From: Mesostigma viride | Lineage: Eukaryota; Streptophyta; Mesostigmatophyceae; Mesostigmatales; Mesostigmataceae | Direction of reading: 5' to 3' | Length of the DNA stretch: 64,000 bases | Assembly (NCBI GenBank): GCA_009746045.1 | Contig: RPFO01000082.1 | Coordinates: 4,027,140 to 4,091,139, forward strand | Notes under the pieces: model-generated | Seen by the model: only the letters and a program-made list of their open reading frames with translations | Told to the model about the DNA's origin: nothing | Databases searched by the model: none | Translations under genes and position numbers: made by a program | Shown here: positions 21,515-33,400 of the stretch, in pieces | Layout: every line of letters starts with the position of its first letter | Numbering within the stretch: position 1 is the stretch's first letter

Positions 21515-22630
21515 TTAAGCGGGGCGGGCGGCGGGGGGGCAGCAGCGGGGCCGGCCCCAGCCGCGGGCAGCTTGCCAGCGAGGTGCCGAAGGGCCGATGC
21601 CGGGCCGGCAGCGAGCAGCTGGGCGACGCCACGGTGGCTGGCCGGGATGCCCCAGCGCGTCAACGAACTCCTCTGCCGCGCGCTTGTGGTCGCGTTTTTC
21701 AGGGCGTCCTCCATGCAGAGCGTCGTCAGATTTCTCAAGCAACAGTGTGCACAAAACAGGTGGTGCCACGTCATTACGAAAGTGCGAGGGGAATCGCAGG
21801 TGGATGCGGGCGGTGACGATGCGATGATCGGAGCGCACCAGGGGGATCACGTGCGAGCGAGCTGCCAGCTAGTACAGATCCTTGATGACGCTTGCGCATT
21901 ACTACAACATATAGTCGATGCAGCGTTCAGTGCCAGTTGCATGGCGAGGTGTGTGTGACCAAAGCATCTGGACTATGTGCATGGAAAGCGGGGGTTGGCA
22001 GTGACAAAATCGCATGTCGTAAGCAAATCAGCAAAAGGTTCAGTGTTGGAAAGGAGACCGTACCGTTGGGGGCGTGCTGACATCCGCCAGTACCCGGTGC
22101 ATGGTAGCGTTGCGTTGGCGTCCAGTAGCAGAGCGAGGTATAGTTGCGACCAGGGGTGCCGTTCGCCAGGTTCTCAGTCCAGCGCAGCAAAGAAGTCCTT
22201 GCGATCTTGTTCTGGGTGCATGGCCGGAGTGCATGGGGTGCGTAACCGACGCCCACCGTCAGGGCGTAGGTCGAGTGGCCCTCCACCGAATGGAAGGTGG
22301 CAACAAGGTGAGCCGAGCGTTGACCAGCTGGGGTTCGCCCATGTGTCGTACGGCGAGCGGGGAGCAGAGGAGACCGACGCCCCCGTTCCCGGTGCCTTAA
22401 TAAAACCGCCAGCCGTCGATGTCGTCAGCAGCATGCAAGGGCAGTCGGTCCGCAGGCCGATGCAGTGCGCCTGTGTTCTTGGATTCCCAGGATGGCGATA
22501 TTATTGTCGATGTAGAAACCAATATAAGATTGGAGACTCGATGGCACTGACAGTCGTCGCTGCGCAGGCAGCCGTGACAGCGGTCAGCGTCGGGCTGGAG
22601 CGTGCGGGCGTTGAAGGTGGCGATGACCAA
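21515..22630 (-). pseudogene. APE-type endonuclease domain of LINE
   Basis: The domain opens with MVIATFNARTL (22630), the usual first strand of exonuclease-endonuclease-phosphatase domains. It continues with a VYAPHA-like segment, HPEQDRKDFFAALD (about 22220), DANATLPCTG (equivalent of the GDFNA block, about 22110) and a C-terminal SDHRIVTARIHLRF (about 21828-21785), whose SDH is the catalytic His block. Frames change between blocks. It would nick target DNA for target-primed reverse transcription if intact. Confidence 0.75.
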
Positions 22631-23345
22631 TGGCGCGCGTTGACCGAAAAGCGGGGTGCAGGCGGGGGTGGGGGCGGAGATGGAGCAGGCCGGGTGGTGA
22701 TGGGGGTGGGGGTGGAGGTGGTGGGGTAGGGGGGGCGGGTTGAGGACTTATGCTTTCAATCACCATTTCGATTCTTCCTGCCAACGCGTCGAGGCGACAC
22801 CGATGGTTGCATGGCTTGTTGGGTGGCCAGGTAGAATGAGTAGCTGCGTCTGCACACATAAGAAATGCGTGCAGTCTGAGGAGGTTTCGGAGGTGGCCGC
22901 GCAAGGCGGGGCGCCGGAAGTTACCTGGCTCACTGCCGACCCGTTGCTCTCTCTCCGACAGCCCGAGGGCTGCGAAGGCAAAGGGGCGGCCGGAACGGGA
23001 GTTAGGCAGATCCCACTGCGAGAGCCGCGGAGCCGCGGGGCCGCGAGCGTCGTCATTGGTAGGTGAGAAGGGTTCGCAGCGCGGGCTCCGGCTCAGGTGC
23101 AAAGCGAACGAATTTATTATGGGGACGGCCAAGCCTGGCAGCCATACCTGAGCTGAAGTTGCCCCGGCGGATCCCCACACGTGCTGGAGAGCAGGTGACC
23201 GTCGATGCCGGTGGCGATGGCGGTGACGGCGGGGGCCGAGCAGGGGGCTGGGGCGCTGGCACGGTGGTATCCATATGGGGGTCGCCGTCAATGGAGGAAG
23301 GTCCTGGCTGTTAATGCGGACGATGAAGACGCCATTGCCCATTAA

Positions 23346-25113
23346 CCCTTAAATGGTACTCGGTCCGTTTTGAATGACTGAGTTTTTCTCAGTCCTATTT
23401 AACGGACCGGAGTTTGTGGCAGAACTACTAGCTCAGATTCTAGCAAACTTTTTAAGATTCTGTCGATCTGGACCAGCTTTGAGATCTAGATTTGTATAGA
23501 TTCTCGTGCACCCCTGGTTTACTACCGTAGTAAACCAGGGGCTTTTGGACACCTGGACAGGGACCTACGGTCAAGGAAAGTAGGGGGGGTACCATGGGCA
23601 AACGAGGACGACGTGAATAAAAATTATTCATGTCCGCGGCTATGGTGGCACAAACAACTGACTGGGGCGCGAGCATGGCTTGACGTATTCGACTGAAACT
23701 TTGTAGGCATCATCCCTAGGTCTTAGAAATGCTATATGCGTAGCCTTGCATCATTTACAAATGCCTAGATATGTCTTGAGCCGGGTTATGTGGCGGCGCA
23801 GCAAATCGCGTGAGCGCGGCCAGGCGATGACAGTGCAAGCTCTGCTTGTTGCTCGATCGGCAGGAAAATTAAGTTCCGATTTTGGCGCATGGATGAGTAA
23901 TATAGTTACGTTGTTCCTAGCACAGTTGATCATCAATGGCGCCGGGCCAGGACATAATTGAGGCTACGTTCGTGGGGTGGGCGTGCTAGCTCCCGCAAAC
24001 AAGGTAATCTGCGGTTTCGACCCTGGGTACGTTTTAGCCTTTTATCATGTCTCAGTGACTGCGCATGTGTCATATATTGTTTCGATACAAGTCTCGGGGC
24101 TATAATCGAGGCTTTATGAGTGTCTTTTTGTTGCTTTATTGCTTCTGTGGATAGGCTTAATTGTGATGGCTGGGTAGACATGTTACCTCGGCCAGATTTT
24201 GAACGAGTTTTGACTGCTTTTAGCGTATGCTACAACATGATGAATGTTGGTATAACGACAGATATCGTTTGTAATAATGTTTATTGTGATGATACGATGC
24301 TTTCCGTTGCTTTAACAACTCAGGGTGAATGTTTTTCTGCCCAGTTCTAGGCATGCATGCTGGCCAAGTCCGCCTTCTAGTTTGTGTGTTTGCTGTGTGT
24401 TAGAGACATAGAGATGCCTGGGATCTGCTTGCATTGAAGCATCAGCAAGTTGCTAATTTTGTTTCTTTCCTTTTTCCTTGTATTTTGAAGTTGTTTGTAG
24501 CGTATAGGGTACGTTGGTAATAAGCTCCTTGCATGTGCCTTCTACACGTGCTTTATTCCCAATGGCACTAGATTTACAGTATTTTATAGCATGAGCTGCT
24601 CTTTTATATGCTGGAAATGTGTTGGAGGATGCATGTGTGGCCAGCTATGATCGCATGCCACATTGGGATAGGAAACCAAAACGGTAGTGCTAGCCCACCC
24701 CCCCCAAAAAACTCAGTCCTATTAAACGGACTGAGCTACTTTGGACTTTTTGCTAGCTAGCTTGTGCAGTTCTGTGGCATCTCATGTTGACATGAATGAA
24801 TTGATGGCATGCCTGTGATATAAAGTAACTGCCTTTGAAATTCCAGGGCCTTCTGATTTGTATAAGTGGTCCATATTGCATGATGTATGTCTCAAATCCC
24901 ATTTTTCTGTACCCCCCAGGGGTTGGTGCTATTTATAGCACCCCGAAAAGTCATAGATATGGGACCAATGGCATGTCCCCAAAGAAATTCAACATAAATG
25001 CATGCTTGGTACCAAGGGGTAGCCAGAAATTGTTTTTAAGCCATAGACAAACATATGTGCGAAGATGTGCAACTCAGTCCGTTTTTTAGGACTGAGCGTA
25101 CACCATTTAAGGG
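23346..25113. mobile_element. piggyBac-like non-autonomous TTAA element, copy 2
   Basis: TTAA flanks at 23342-23345 and 25114-25117 enclose inverted ends CCCTTAAATGGTACT and CCCTTAAATGGTGTA. The interior is recognisably the same as copy 1 (7957-10035) over most of its length, including the CCAGGCGATGACAGTGC block at about 23820 that matches about 8398. Subterminal ACTGAGTTTTTCTCAGT and CTCAGTCC motifs are present. 1768 bp, no transposase. It sits in ORF1 of the LINE. Protein-level conservation between the copies is absent, so internal frames are not genes. Confidence 0.88.
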
Positions 25114-25129
25114 TTAAAGATCGAGGCGG

Positions 25130-25650
25130 GCATAGATGCTGCACCGTAGTTGCGGGTTGGCCTGCTTGGCTGCCCGAGCCTGGTGGACCTACGGCCGGTT
25201 CAGGGCGGCAGCCCGGGCCTCAAGCTGAGCACTCCGGGGCATAGTAATCGTCCATGCTCAGTTGCATGGGTATCGTGGAGGTTCCGGCGGGCCTTCTGCA
25301 CCTGCAGTTTGTCCTCCTTGCGGTGGAATTCCACCAAGACGGGGGCGGTGGGGCCGCCGAGCCGGCGTGCCGTTTTAATGACGACGCTTTGGGCCACACC
25401 GAGCTTCCCCAGGAAGGGGTCGACCCGGAGGTAGGTGCCCAGCTAGGCGTGCATCGTTGACGTTCGAAGGGACGCCACGTACCACAATACTGCATGAGCG
25501 AATGGGTTCGTGCATAGTGATCCCGTGTGCTGGCCTTGACGGCTGTTTTGATTTCGTTGATGAGCTCCGTAGGGTTCTGAAGCGTGGCGGCATAGGTGAT
25601 CTTGGCAGGACTTATGGAGGCGGCAAGTTGTTGCTGGAGCTGGTGGAGGA

Positions 25651-25682
<32 letters not shown>

Positions 25683-26270
25683 AGTCCTGCTGCAATGTGG
25701 GTGATGGCGGAGTGGATGGAGGTGTCGGCGTGTGTGGAATGGGCGTGGTGGGTGGCGAGATGTTCGTGGACAGGGTTGAGGGCAGCGTTGAGGAGGGAGG
25801 GGAGGTGATCGAAGCAGGTATTGGCGACTTGCCTGGAGGTGATGTCGATGGCCCGGCAGCAACAGTGGGGTCGGCTCCCAGTTTCAGAGAGGCCGTGACA
25901 AAGCGCTCAAGGGCGCTGTCGGAAAGACGGGAGCACGTCCACCAGACTGCGAGGCAGAGGTCGGTGGGGTCGGGGTTGTCGTGGAGAAGTCCGACAGGTG
26001 GGTAACCTGTTGGTTGCAGTCCCGGATCTCGCACTTTTTCTCGGCAGCCCCAGGTGCAGGATGGTGAGGGCGGCAGCGCGGGACAGGCACATGATGGCGT
26101 TAAGGCCTGGCCATTTGCCAGGTAAAAAATCGGCAGCTTCCTCGGCAGAAAAGGCCTCCTCGCGGGTATCCATGGCAGGGTCGCTGTTCGGCGGAGCGGT
26201 GGAGTGGAGCGGCTGGATGCTGACAGTGGCGTCCGGCATAGTGTGCAAGGGGGTTTCCAATGACGCCATG
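25130..26270 (-). pseudogene. LINE ORF1 protein, frameshifted
   Basis: Starts near ATG 26270 (MASLETPLHTMPDATVS). Coding character then moves between frames: a helical His-rich part (about 25830-25700), a polyglutamine stretch encoded by a CAG run (25655-25683), LAASISPAKITYAATLQNPT (about 25615), an RRM-like SCSIVVRGVPSNVND (about 25490) and TARRLGGPTAPVLVEFHRKE (about 25370). This is an L1-type ORF1 layout. Interrupted at TTAA 25114 by the piggyBac-like element; a short continuation (MGNGVFIVRINSQDLP) follows at 23342. Confidence 0.6.
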
Positions 26271-26288
26271 GCTTCATCAGCGAGTTGC

Positions 26289-27422
26289 ACAAGAGATACC
26301 ACGACAAAACAACTATACAGCCGGCATGGGACACTCGATCCACACCGCAGAATGAAGTAATACAGCCTAATAACCGTGCTCCGCCGCAAAGTCAGCTCGT
26401 GTGCGGCGGAGCAAGATATGTCAGCCATAGCCCGGGTAATCACTACCGAATAAGGCGTTGGCGCCAATACGATGTCCAGGTCCGCGCTGACCAAGGAGCC
26501 CGCTGGCCCTCCAGGTCCAGGCGGTCCTCCCGGAGCCGGCAGCACTAGCTCCTTAAAGAAGCCGGCGGTCAGGGTCCCCATGGCCCCGGCCGAACTCCTC
26601 CAAGACAAAGGGCACCACACGGTGGTGCCCGACGTCCCCATAGGCCGTGAGCTTGCCTGGCCGGCCGCTCAGCCCGATCCGCCGTGTAGCCCGGAGCAGG
26701 CCTGGGATACACCAACCACATGGCTAAGATCCAAGGGGCGAGCCACACAAACGTCAATGAGCAAATGCCGCCCGCCTCCCTCAAAGGCCAGAACCACGAT
26801 GTCAGCCGGTCGGTGGTTGGGGGAATAGAAAGCCGTGCCGTCCGCATCCTCAGACCGGATGTTCGCGTGGGGGGAAACGGACCGGACCATGGCGAGCACC
26901 ACCTTCAGGGTAACAGTGTGCAACTACAAGTACCAGTTCTGGTTCTGCTGGCCACCCATGCATGCATGACAGGTGGTGGGTCCCAGTGGGGTCCAAGGCC
27001 TGCCCACAGCTACCACAGGGCAGCCCGGCGGGAACAAGAGGTTGCGGGGCAAACAGTTGGTGTTGCAGTGCCACCGGATAGTGACTGGGCGCCAGGACAA
27101 AAGGGGGGCCCATGGGGAGAGCTCGGAGGTGAGCCGAGCCCACACTCCGCAATGAGAGTGAGAACAGCCACGCTCGACCCTGGGCGTTTAGGTCGTCAAA
27201 AAGAGCCATCCAATTCGCCGTGTGCAGAATACCCACGTAGGTTTTCTGGTGTTTATCAATGACGCGGGAATATATATAGTTTCTCTCAGCTGCTGGTTGC
27301 CGGCAGGCCATAAGGGGAGTCTCTCTGTATGATGGTTGCATTTGTACATTAGAGTAAAGGCACCCACGTAAAAATTAACAAAGCCAACGCTACTGTAACA
27401 AGAGATACCACGACAAGACAAC
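26289..27422 (-). mobile_element. 3' fragment of a second LINE family, flanked by 25-bp direct repeats
   Basis: Direct repeats at 26289-26313 and 27398-27422 (24 of 25 identical, containing AAGAGATACCACGACA) bracket a LINE C-terminal coding fragment. They could be a long target-site duplication, or parts of an adjacent repeat. A palindrome at about 26385-26420 (GCTCCGCCGC ... GCGGCGGAGC) has a relative at 11470-11503. Confidence 0.55.
26480..27341 (-). pseudogene. LINE C-terminal zinc-binding and PD-(D/E)XK-like region
   Basis: Minus-strand segments read GRAWLFSLSLRSVGSAHLRA (about 27180), then CGSCGQALDPTGTHHLSC (about 27020-26960), a CxxC...HxxxC zinc-binding block, then RPADIVVLAFEGGGRHLLID (about 26800), the P-D...D pattern of a restriction-like nuclease, and VVPFVLEEFGAMG (about 26610). 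This succession is typical of the tail of RT proteins in plant, oomycete and algal non-LTR elements. Small frameshifts separate the blocks. The RT core is absent. Confidence 0.6.
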
Positions 27423-27453
27423 ATTATAAATATTAGCAAGGCATCCCAATTCT

Positions 27454-30400
27454 CTATGGAACTGACAGAACTATTTTGCCAACGCCTTTTGCACCCTTTG
27501 TGCCCAGGCCAAGAATTTTGTTGTTATTGAGAGTCCCACTAATACCCTCAGAGACACTGCCAGGCTGCTCCTGCGTTACTGCAGCTGGCAGTGGCTCACC
27601 CTCTAGCAGCGCATGCGCATCCGCTGCCGCGTGCAGAGGCAGAACCGTGCCCACAGGCACGACCATGGACCCTGCCTCTGCCATCCGCTTGATGTGCTGG
27701 ATGGCCTCATCATCCGTGCACATGACGGTCCACGATAGTGCTGGACATCGGATTCACAGAAAAAGATCGAAGTGCAAGGTGGCAATAGAGAGCGTGGTGA
27801 AGCAACGTATCCAGTGAGTGCACAGGCAAAAATGGGAGCGGGTGACGAGAGGAAGGAATAGCGCAATGCCCAGAGCAGCATCATACAACGGCTTCGCTGA
27901 GACCGAGACGAAAGATAGACTAGGGAAAGCAATAACGAAAGCTGTAGTAACATGTATGAGCAATGAATCGAGACAACCAGTTTCAACACTGGTTACTTTT
28001 CTAATTTTATTTGGCTGAGGCGGCGTCAGGCGAGTATGGCGGGTATGCTGCCTGAGCTGGTTGTCTCATTGATACTGGACGTCGGACGAATGCCGCCAGG
28101 TTGTGGCAAGCAAAAAAGGGGTTGAACGGGGGGGGGGGGGGGGGGCACCTATACTTTTGGCCTCCACAGGGGAGCCCACATCGGTTCCCCACAGTCTTGT
28201 TCTCGCCGTCTCTCCCTCCTTCATGGAAGCCGATGCACATCATGCGGCTTTTCCCTGCAGACCGGAGAGATACGAGAGGGAAGGCATTTTTCATTACACT
28301 AGCCAATGCAACCTGCTGCCACCTTGCGGAAAGGAGCACACCGCGCTCGATGCAAGTGCTGTTTGACACCACAGGTGTCTGCCTAGTTGATGGACAACAA
28401 ATTCGATCGACACAATCACTCCATGGCAAAAAGAAGGCAGCATTGTCCAGCAAAGCCAGCAGAGCGGATGCATGCACATGACCCCAATGGCCAGCAACCT
28501 GCACCACCACAGGTCCACGAATACCATTATCAAGAGATACGTAATGATCGTTGCAGACATTAGCCAGATAGTCTAATGTAACATAATTACGTGTGCACAC
28601 GGCAATAGCCTGGGTTGTGTTAGGCCAAGATACATTATACCCAAGATACATTATATGTATTATACCCAATATATATATTCATTCAGAATGATAAATTACG
28701 ATATTGTACCATATATTATTCCATATAACATATATTATACCCAAGATACATTATATACCCGTTTCAAGTATTATATTGACTTACAGATACCCCTGGTGCT
28801 TTGCAGCGCCAGCGAGGCGCGCCCAAACTCTAATGCTGCCGCGGCCGCGCCTGCCACCAGCCCGTACGCATCCATCCTTTTTACAGCAGGGCCGTGCAGC
28901 GTGGTGAAGCGCCCCCCCTGGGGGAGCAGGTCCAGTGCCAGGGACTGGCTGCCACCAGTGCCCAGGGTGTCGAGGCATGCGCTGAACGGCTGCATTGTCC
29001 GCAGCTGGTCGATGAGGGAGAGGACGGACCAATCCTGCGAGGGCACAGTGTATACAGCCATTCCCGCGTTAAGTTCAATCGCCGCCGATTCTGGGCGTCG
29101 TAACTTAAAGCGGGAACGTAACTTAACGGTAGAATTAGGCTAGCAGCCCACCCCCTCCTCCTCTGACAGACTTCTATACGGCATTCAACAGCTCTCGTCA
29201 AGCCTGGTTCAGCTGCAGCATCAAGGCCGCTCAAAGTACGGGATATTGTACCAGATTCTAGATGCGGCGAGGCTGGGCGCTGTGGGGCCCTTGGGTGATA
29301 GGCTGATAGCGTCATTGACAGCTGCCACTTTGCTGGCTCACCAAATAAGTTACGTTCCGGCTGAGCAGCTCATCCTGTAGCCGGGTGCCAGCTGTGTTCT
29401 GTGTTCCGGCCTTCCGGGAATCCGGGTTCCCTGTTCCCTGCAGGGCTCCGCCTAATTGCCACTAATTAACTGGATCATTCAGCATGGCCTACTTTGCCTC
29501 CTAAACCGTCACAATCATAGGTAGATAGAGTCGTCTCGCTTAGCTATTAGCACAGCGGGTCCTCTAGTCCGGACATGCCGACTCGGCCAAAAATGGCCTC
29601 CTCCGCAGCCAGAAGTAGCCTGACGCCTACAGTTTGGCTCTATCCCGCGTTAAGTTTCGATGGCAGCCAGGCTTAGGCTACGGTTGCCGCCCACACTTTG
29701 GCGTCATAACTTAACGCGGGAGCGTAATCTGAAGAATTGTAACTCAACATGGGAATGACTGTACATGGTGCAGCGGTTGGAGCTGTGAGCTGGCTAGTCT
29801 GCTTGATTAAGTGAGCTGGTTAATCTATTTGATTAAGTGAGCTGGTTAGTCTGCTTGATTAAGTGAGCTGGGTAATCTATTTGATTTAGTGAGCTGGTTA
29901 GTCTGCTTAGTTTAGTGAGCTGGGTAATCTATTTGATTACGTGAGCTGGTTAGTCTGCTTGATTAACTGAGCTGGTTAATCTATTTGATTGGGTGAGCTG
30001 TTTACGTTCGTTGATTGACAATATGAGCGGTCCCGATGAGGAATCACTGGGCGTCCTCTTTTGAGCAGCAGGCAGCGGCATGTCATCAACATCTCCACAC
30101 ACATCACTTGGCTACTACGAGACAAACAGAGCGCGCCTGCAAACATTAAATGCTAACTGTGACAGACCCTGCATCCGCCGCCCCCCCTCCCTCCCCCCTT
30201 GCTAATGCCAGTCAACCTCCACGTGATACATCAGACCCCAAACCCGCGAACTGCTGAAAAGTGAGGCAAATTATACACTACTATGTATAATAACAAAATA
30301 TTAACTACTATGTATAAAAACAAACTACTACAACTATCTATATTATACACTAGTATAGTAGTGTGTAGTAACAAACTACACTACAGAAATGCACAATACA

Positions 30401-33400
30401 GATAACGTGCGAATGCAGGCATAGTAACAAAAAATTAATGATTAAGCATGGCAACAAAATAATTGCGATTTCAAAAACATGTAATTAACCAATGCCTCTC
30501 ACCGACTGTGATCTCTCCGGCTGCGTCACCACGTCGGCGGCCCCGTACGTCTTCACCCGCTCCACGCTGCCCGCTCGACAGGTGGCAACCACATGCGCGC
30601 CGCATGCCGCCGCCAGCTGTACTGCGGCACCCCCCACCGCGCTGCCCCCCCCAAGCACCAGCAGGCGGTCCCTGGACGATATGACGTGGTGGCACGGTGG
30701 TGCGATAGGGGACGCCTGCTATTTATGTCTTATTTCAACACGCTCAATTGAAAGGTTCAACAATCACCAGGTTGATTGTACTCGTGCATTGCCAGTGTAT
30801 GCCGTCCCCCTATTCTAGGGATGGAGCTCTATCCCTTCCGTTGTTAGCAATCATCATCTGTAGTCCACGCCATGGTAGTGAGAAGCCGTGTCTTGTCACT
30901 AAGCGCTATATGGCCGGACGGGTGCGTAGCGCTAACCTAAGAAGCAGAAACACAGCTGCAACACTCGAATTGAAAGCTGCTTCAGCCAAGCGATACCTTG
31001 CGTCAGCACTTGGGCCGATGCGCCAGACCCACCCCCTGTGCCCATCCTCGGTGCTAACTGTGCATGCTCCGTAAGGCCTGCACCCTGGCCATGCACCCAT
31101 GTTCCAGTATGGCTGAATCAGTATCATGTTTCAGTATGGCATGCCACCCATGTTCCAGTATGGCTGAATGACCACCGCCCAGAAGGGCCGCACAGTAAAG
31201 GGGGCTTGCCGCTTGAGACACCTTGTCATTGTGTCTTGCCCGTGGTGCGGCACTGCGACATGCCAGCCACGGAAGGCGAGGGAGTAGCTCATTACTTGAG
31301 TTATATACGTAGCGATTGGAAATATCATATTACAATACAGCTAGTTACCATCTCGGCCTTGCCATCTTGGCGTAGAGGCCAAACATACTCACGCAGTCAA
31401 AAAGGAAGCACTGGAGGCGATGTCGCTGTCAACTAGGTACAATGCCAGTGTGACCTCCCACACAAACCCTGCACAGCAACCTTCATTCAGCCCCTTGTAC
31501 GGACCCTACGCTGCCCCCTTGACGACCCGATGGTGACCCTATAGTGAACTATAGTGGCCTCCCACCCAACATACCCGCGCCGGATGGCCAGGTCGCGCAT
31601 CACCGCGCGCCACGCGGTCAGCGCCGCAAAGGGGATGGCGGCAGCTGCCTGGATCAAAGCACCCTCACGGGGAACCAAGGACGCCGCGACATGCCGACGT
31701 GGGAACGTGGAAGAGCACAGAGAGGACAGTGTGTGGATGTCAGCAAAATGTGCACACATAGATGATGATAACACTGTCATGGGGTACACTTACATGGGGT
31801 ACATAAAAAACAAAACAAAACAGAGCATTGGGAAACGTCAAGGTGGGGGTGAGGGGTGGGGGGCAGGGGTGGGGGGCAGGGAGAGTGGGGGGGATATGAG
31901 CGCGGGAGAATAGGGGGGCGTGTGGGGAGCATCATTCAGGTTCAACCATGTTCAGGTTCAACCATGTTCAGGCGCAGCCATGTTCAGGTGCAGCCATGTT
32001 CAGGCGCAGCCATGTTCAGGTTCAACCACGCAGAGACTACCATAAGCTTAGCAAAGACAGAAGAACGTTCACGGCGTGAGGATTACAAAAACTCTGCCAG
32101 GCAAGGGCGCACTCTCAGGAACCCCCGTGCAAACAAAACACTTCTTTTCTTAACACAGACACATTCCCACCATCTTATATCTGAAACAAAACACTGCCGG
32201 GGTAACTAACACAGCTACTAGCAAACCAGCCACTAGCAAATGAGCTACCAGCAAATCAGCTACCAGCAAACAAGCTACTAGCAAACCAGCTACTAGCAAA
32301 CCAGCTACTAGCAAACCAGCTACTAGCAAACCAGCTACTAGCAAAATAAGCAAAGAGAGTGACCGGCCAGGAGGGCGTGCTTGTGGCAGTCAATTCGCAG
32401 AAACATGAAGCATGCCGTGTGCGCCGCGTACGCCAGCACCCTGCACAACCAACCATGCCATGCACGCGATCGGAACAGAGCATGGCTCGCACCGCCGCCC
32501 ATATCCGTACCTTGTTCACATTGCGTCACCCATCAGATATCCCTCGACCATCCCTCAGATTTCAAGCCTAACATCTCACGCCAGTGCCCCCCCATTGTAC
32601 TTTTGACCCCCACCCCCCACGCCCCATCCATCAGCGAATCCATCTCTCCCCCCACCCTCCTAAGATCCTCCCACCTCCACCCCCCTAACCCCCCCCCCAC
32701 CTCCATTCGCCCCCACCTCACCTCGTGCGTCAGGCTATCCGGTTTGACCGCCAGGTGGCGCTCCTCCACGGCCACGTACTCGCAGTAGGCGCCGTGACGG
32801 GCTGTAGGGGGCAGTGCACCGAACACGGGTTGGCCCTCCCTGAGTCGCCGCACGCGCTCACCCAGACCGACCACCACCCCGCTGAGGTCCCGCCCGAGGA
32901 CCAAGGGCAGCCAGGGCTCAAACAGCCGCCGGCCGTAGCCTGCGCGTATCTGGTGGGTGGAGGGGTGGCAAAAAACGATCCGGGGTGGCAGGAATGAGAA
33001 GGGGTGGCAGGCCAGGTGGTGGGAGGGGGGCGAGTGGAGCGTTGACCGGGCCACAGACACAGGCATGGGGCAGGGAGGGCTGGAATGCAGGAGTAGAGAG
33101 CTGGAACGCATCTCCAGGACTGGAAACGTGGAGACATGAACCTGGCCTCATTGATATCAAACTGGATACAACATTGATATGAAACTGGTGGAACACCCAG
33201 TTTAAGTACCTATTGTACGGGCATTAAAGCACACAGGAGCCCAACCCCTCTGCACCCGTACCGGTTGCTCCTGCTCCGGGCTCTTCCAAAATACAGTGCA
33301 GCAAGTAACCACTGAAGCGACACCTCGCTACTGGGCATTGCTACCTGGTTTGGCACCTAGTACTGGCTGCTAGGTGGTAATACTAGTGGCACCTGGTTGA

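Larger units (their letters stand above)
17262..26288 (-). mobile_element. APE-type LINE, near full length, twice interrupted
   Basis: On the minus strand the order is ORF1 (about 26270-25117), APE endonuclease (about 22630-21750), a Pro/Ala-rich linker, reverse transcriptase (about 20980-20820 then 18926-17400) and a 3' UTR ending in the stem-loop CACGTGAC-GCA-GTCACGTG at about 17263-17285. Two insertions split it: a TTAA element (23346-25113) in ORF1 and an ORF1-only retroposon (18937-20808) in the RT. Without them it is about 5.4 kb. A truncated sister copy lies at 36172-37697. Frames are broken throughout. The 5' limit is uncertain. Confidence 0.8.

Noticed and set aside
28007-28669. 220-codon minus-strand frame
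   Set aside because: It lies in the last intron of the oxidoreductase gene, crosses a G18 run, has no domain, and the flanking exons splice perfectly without it.
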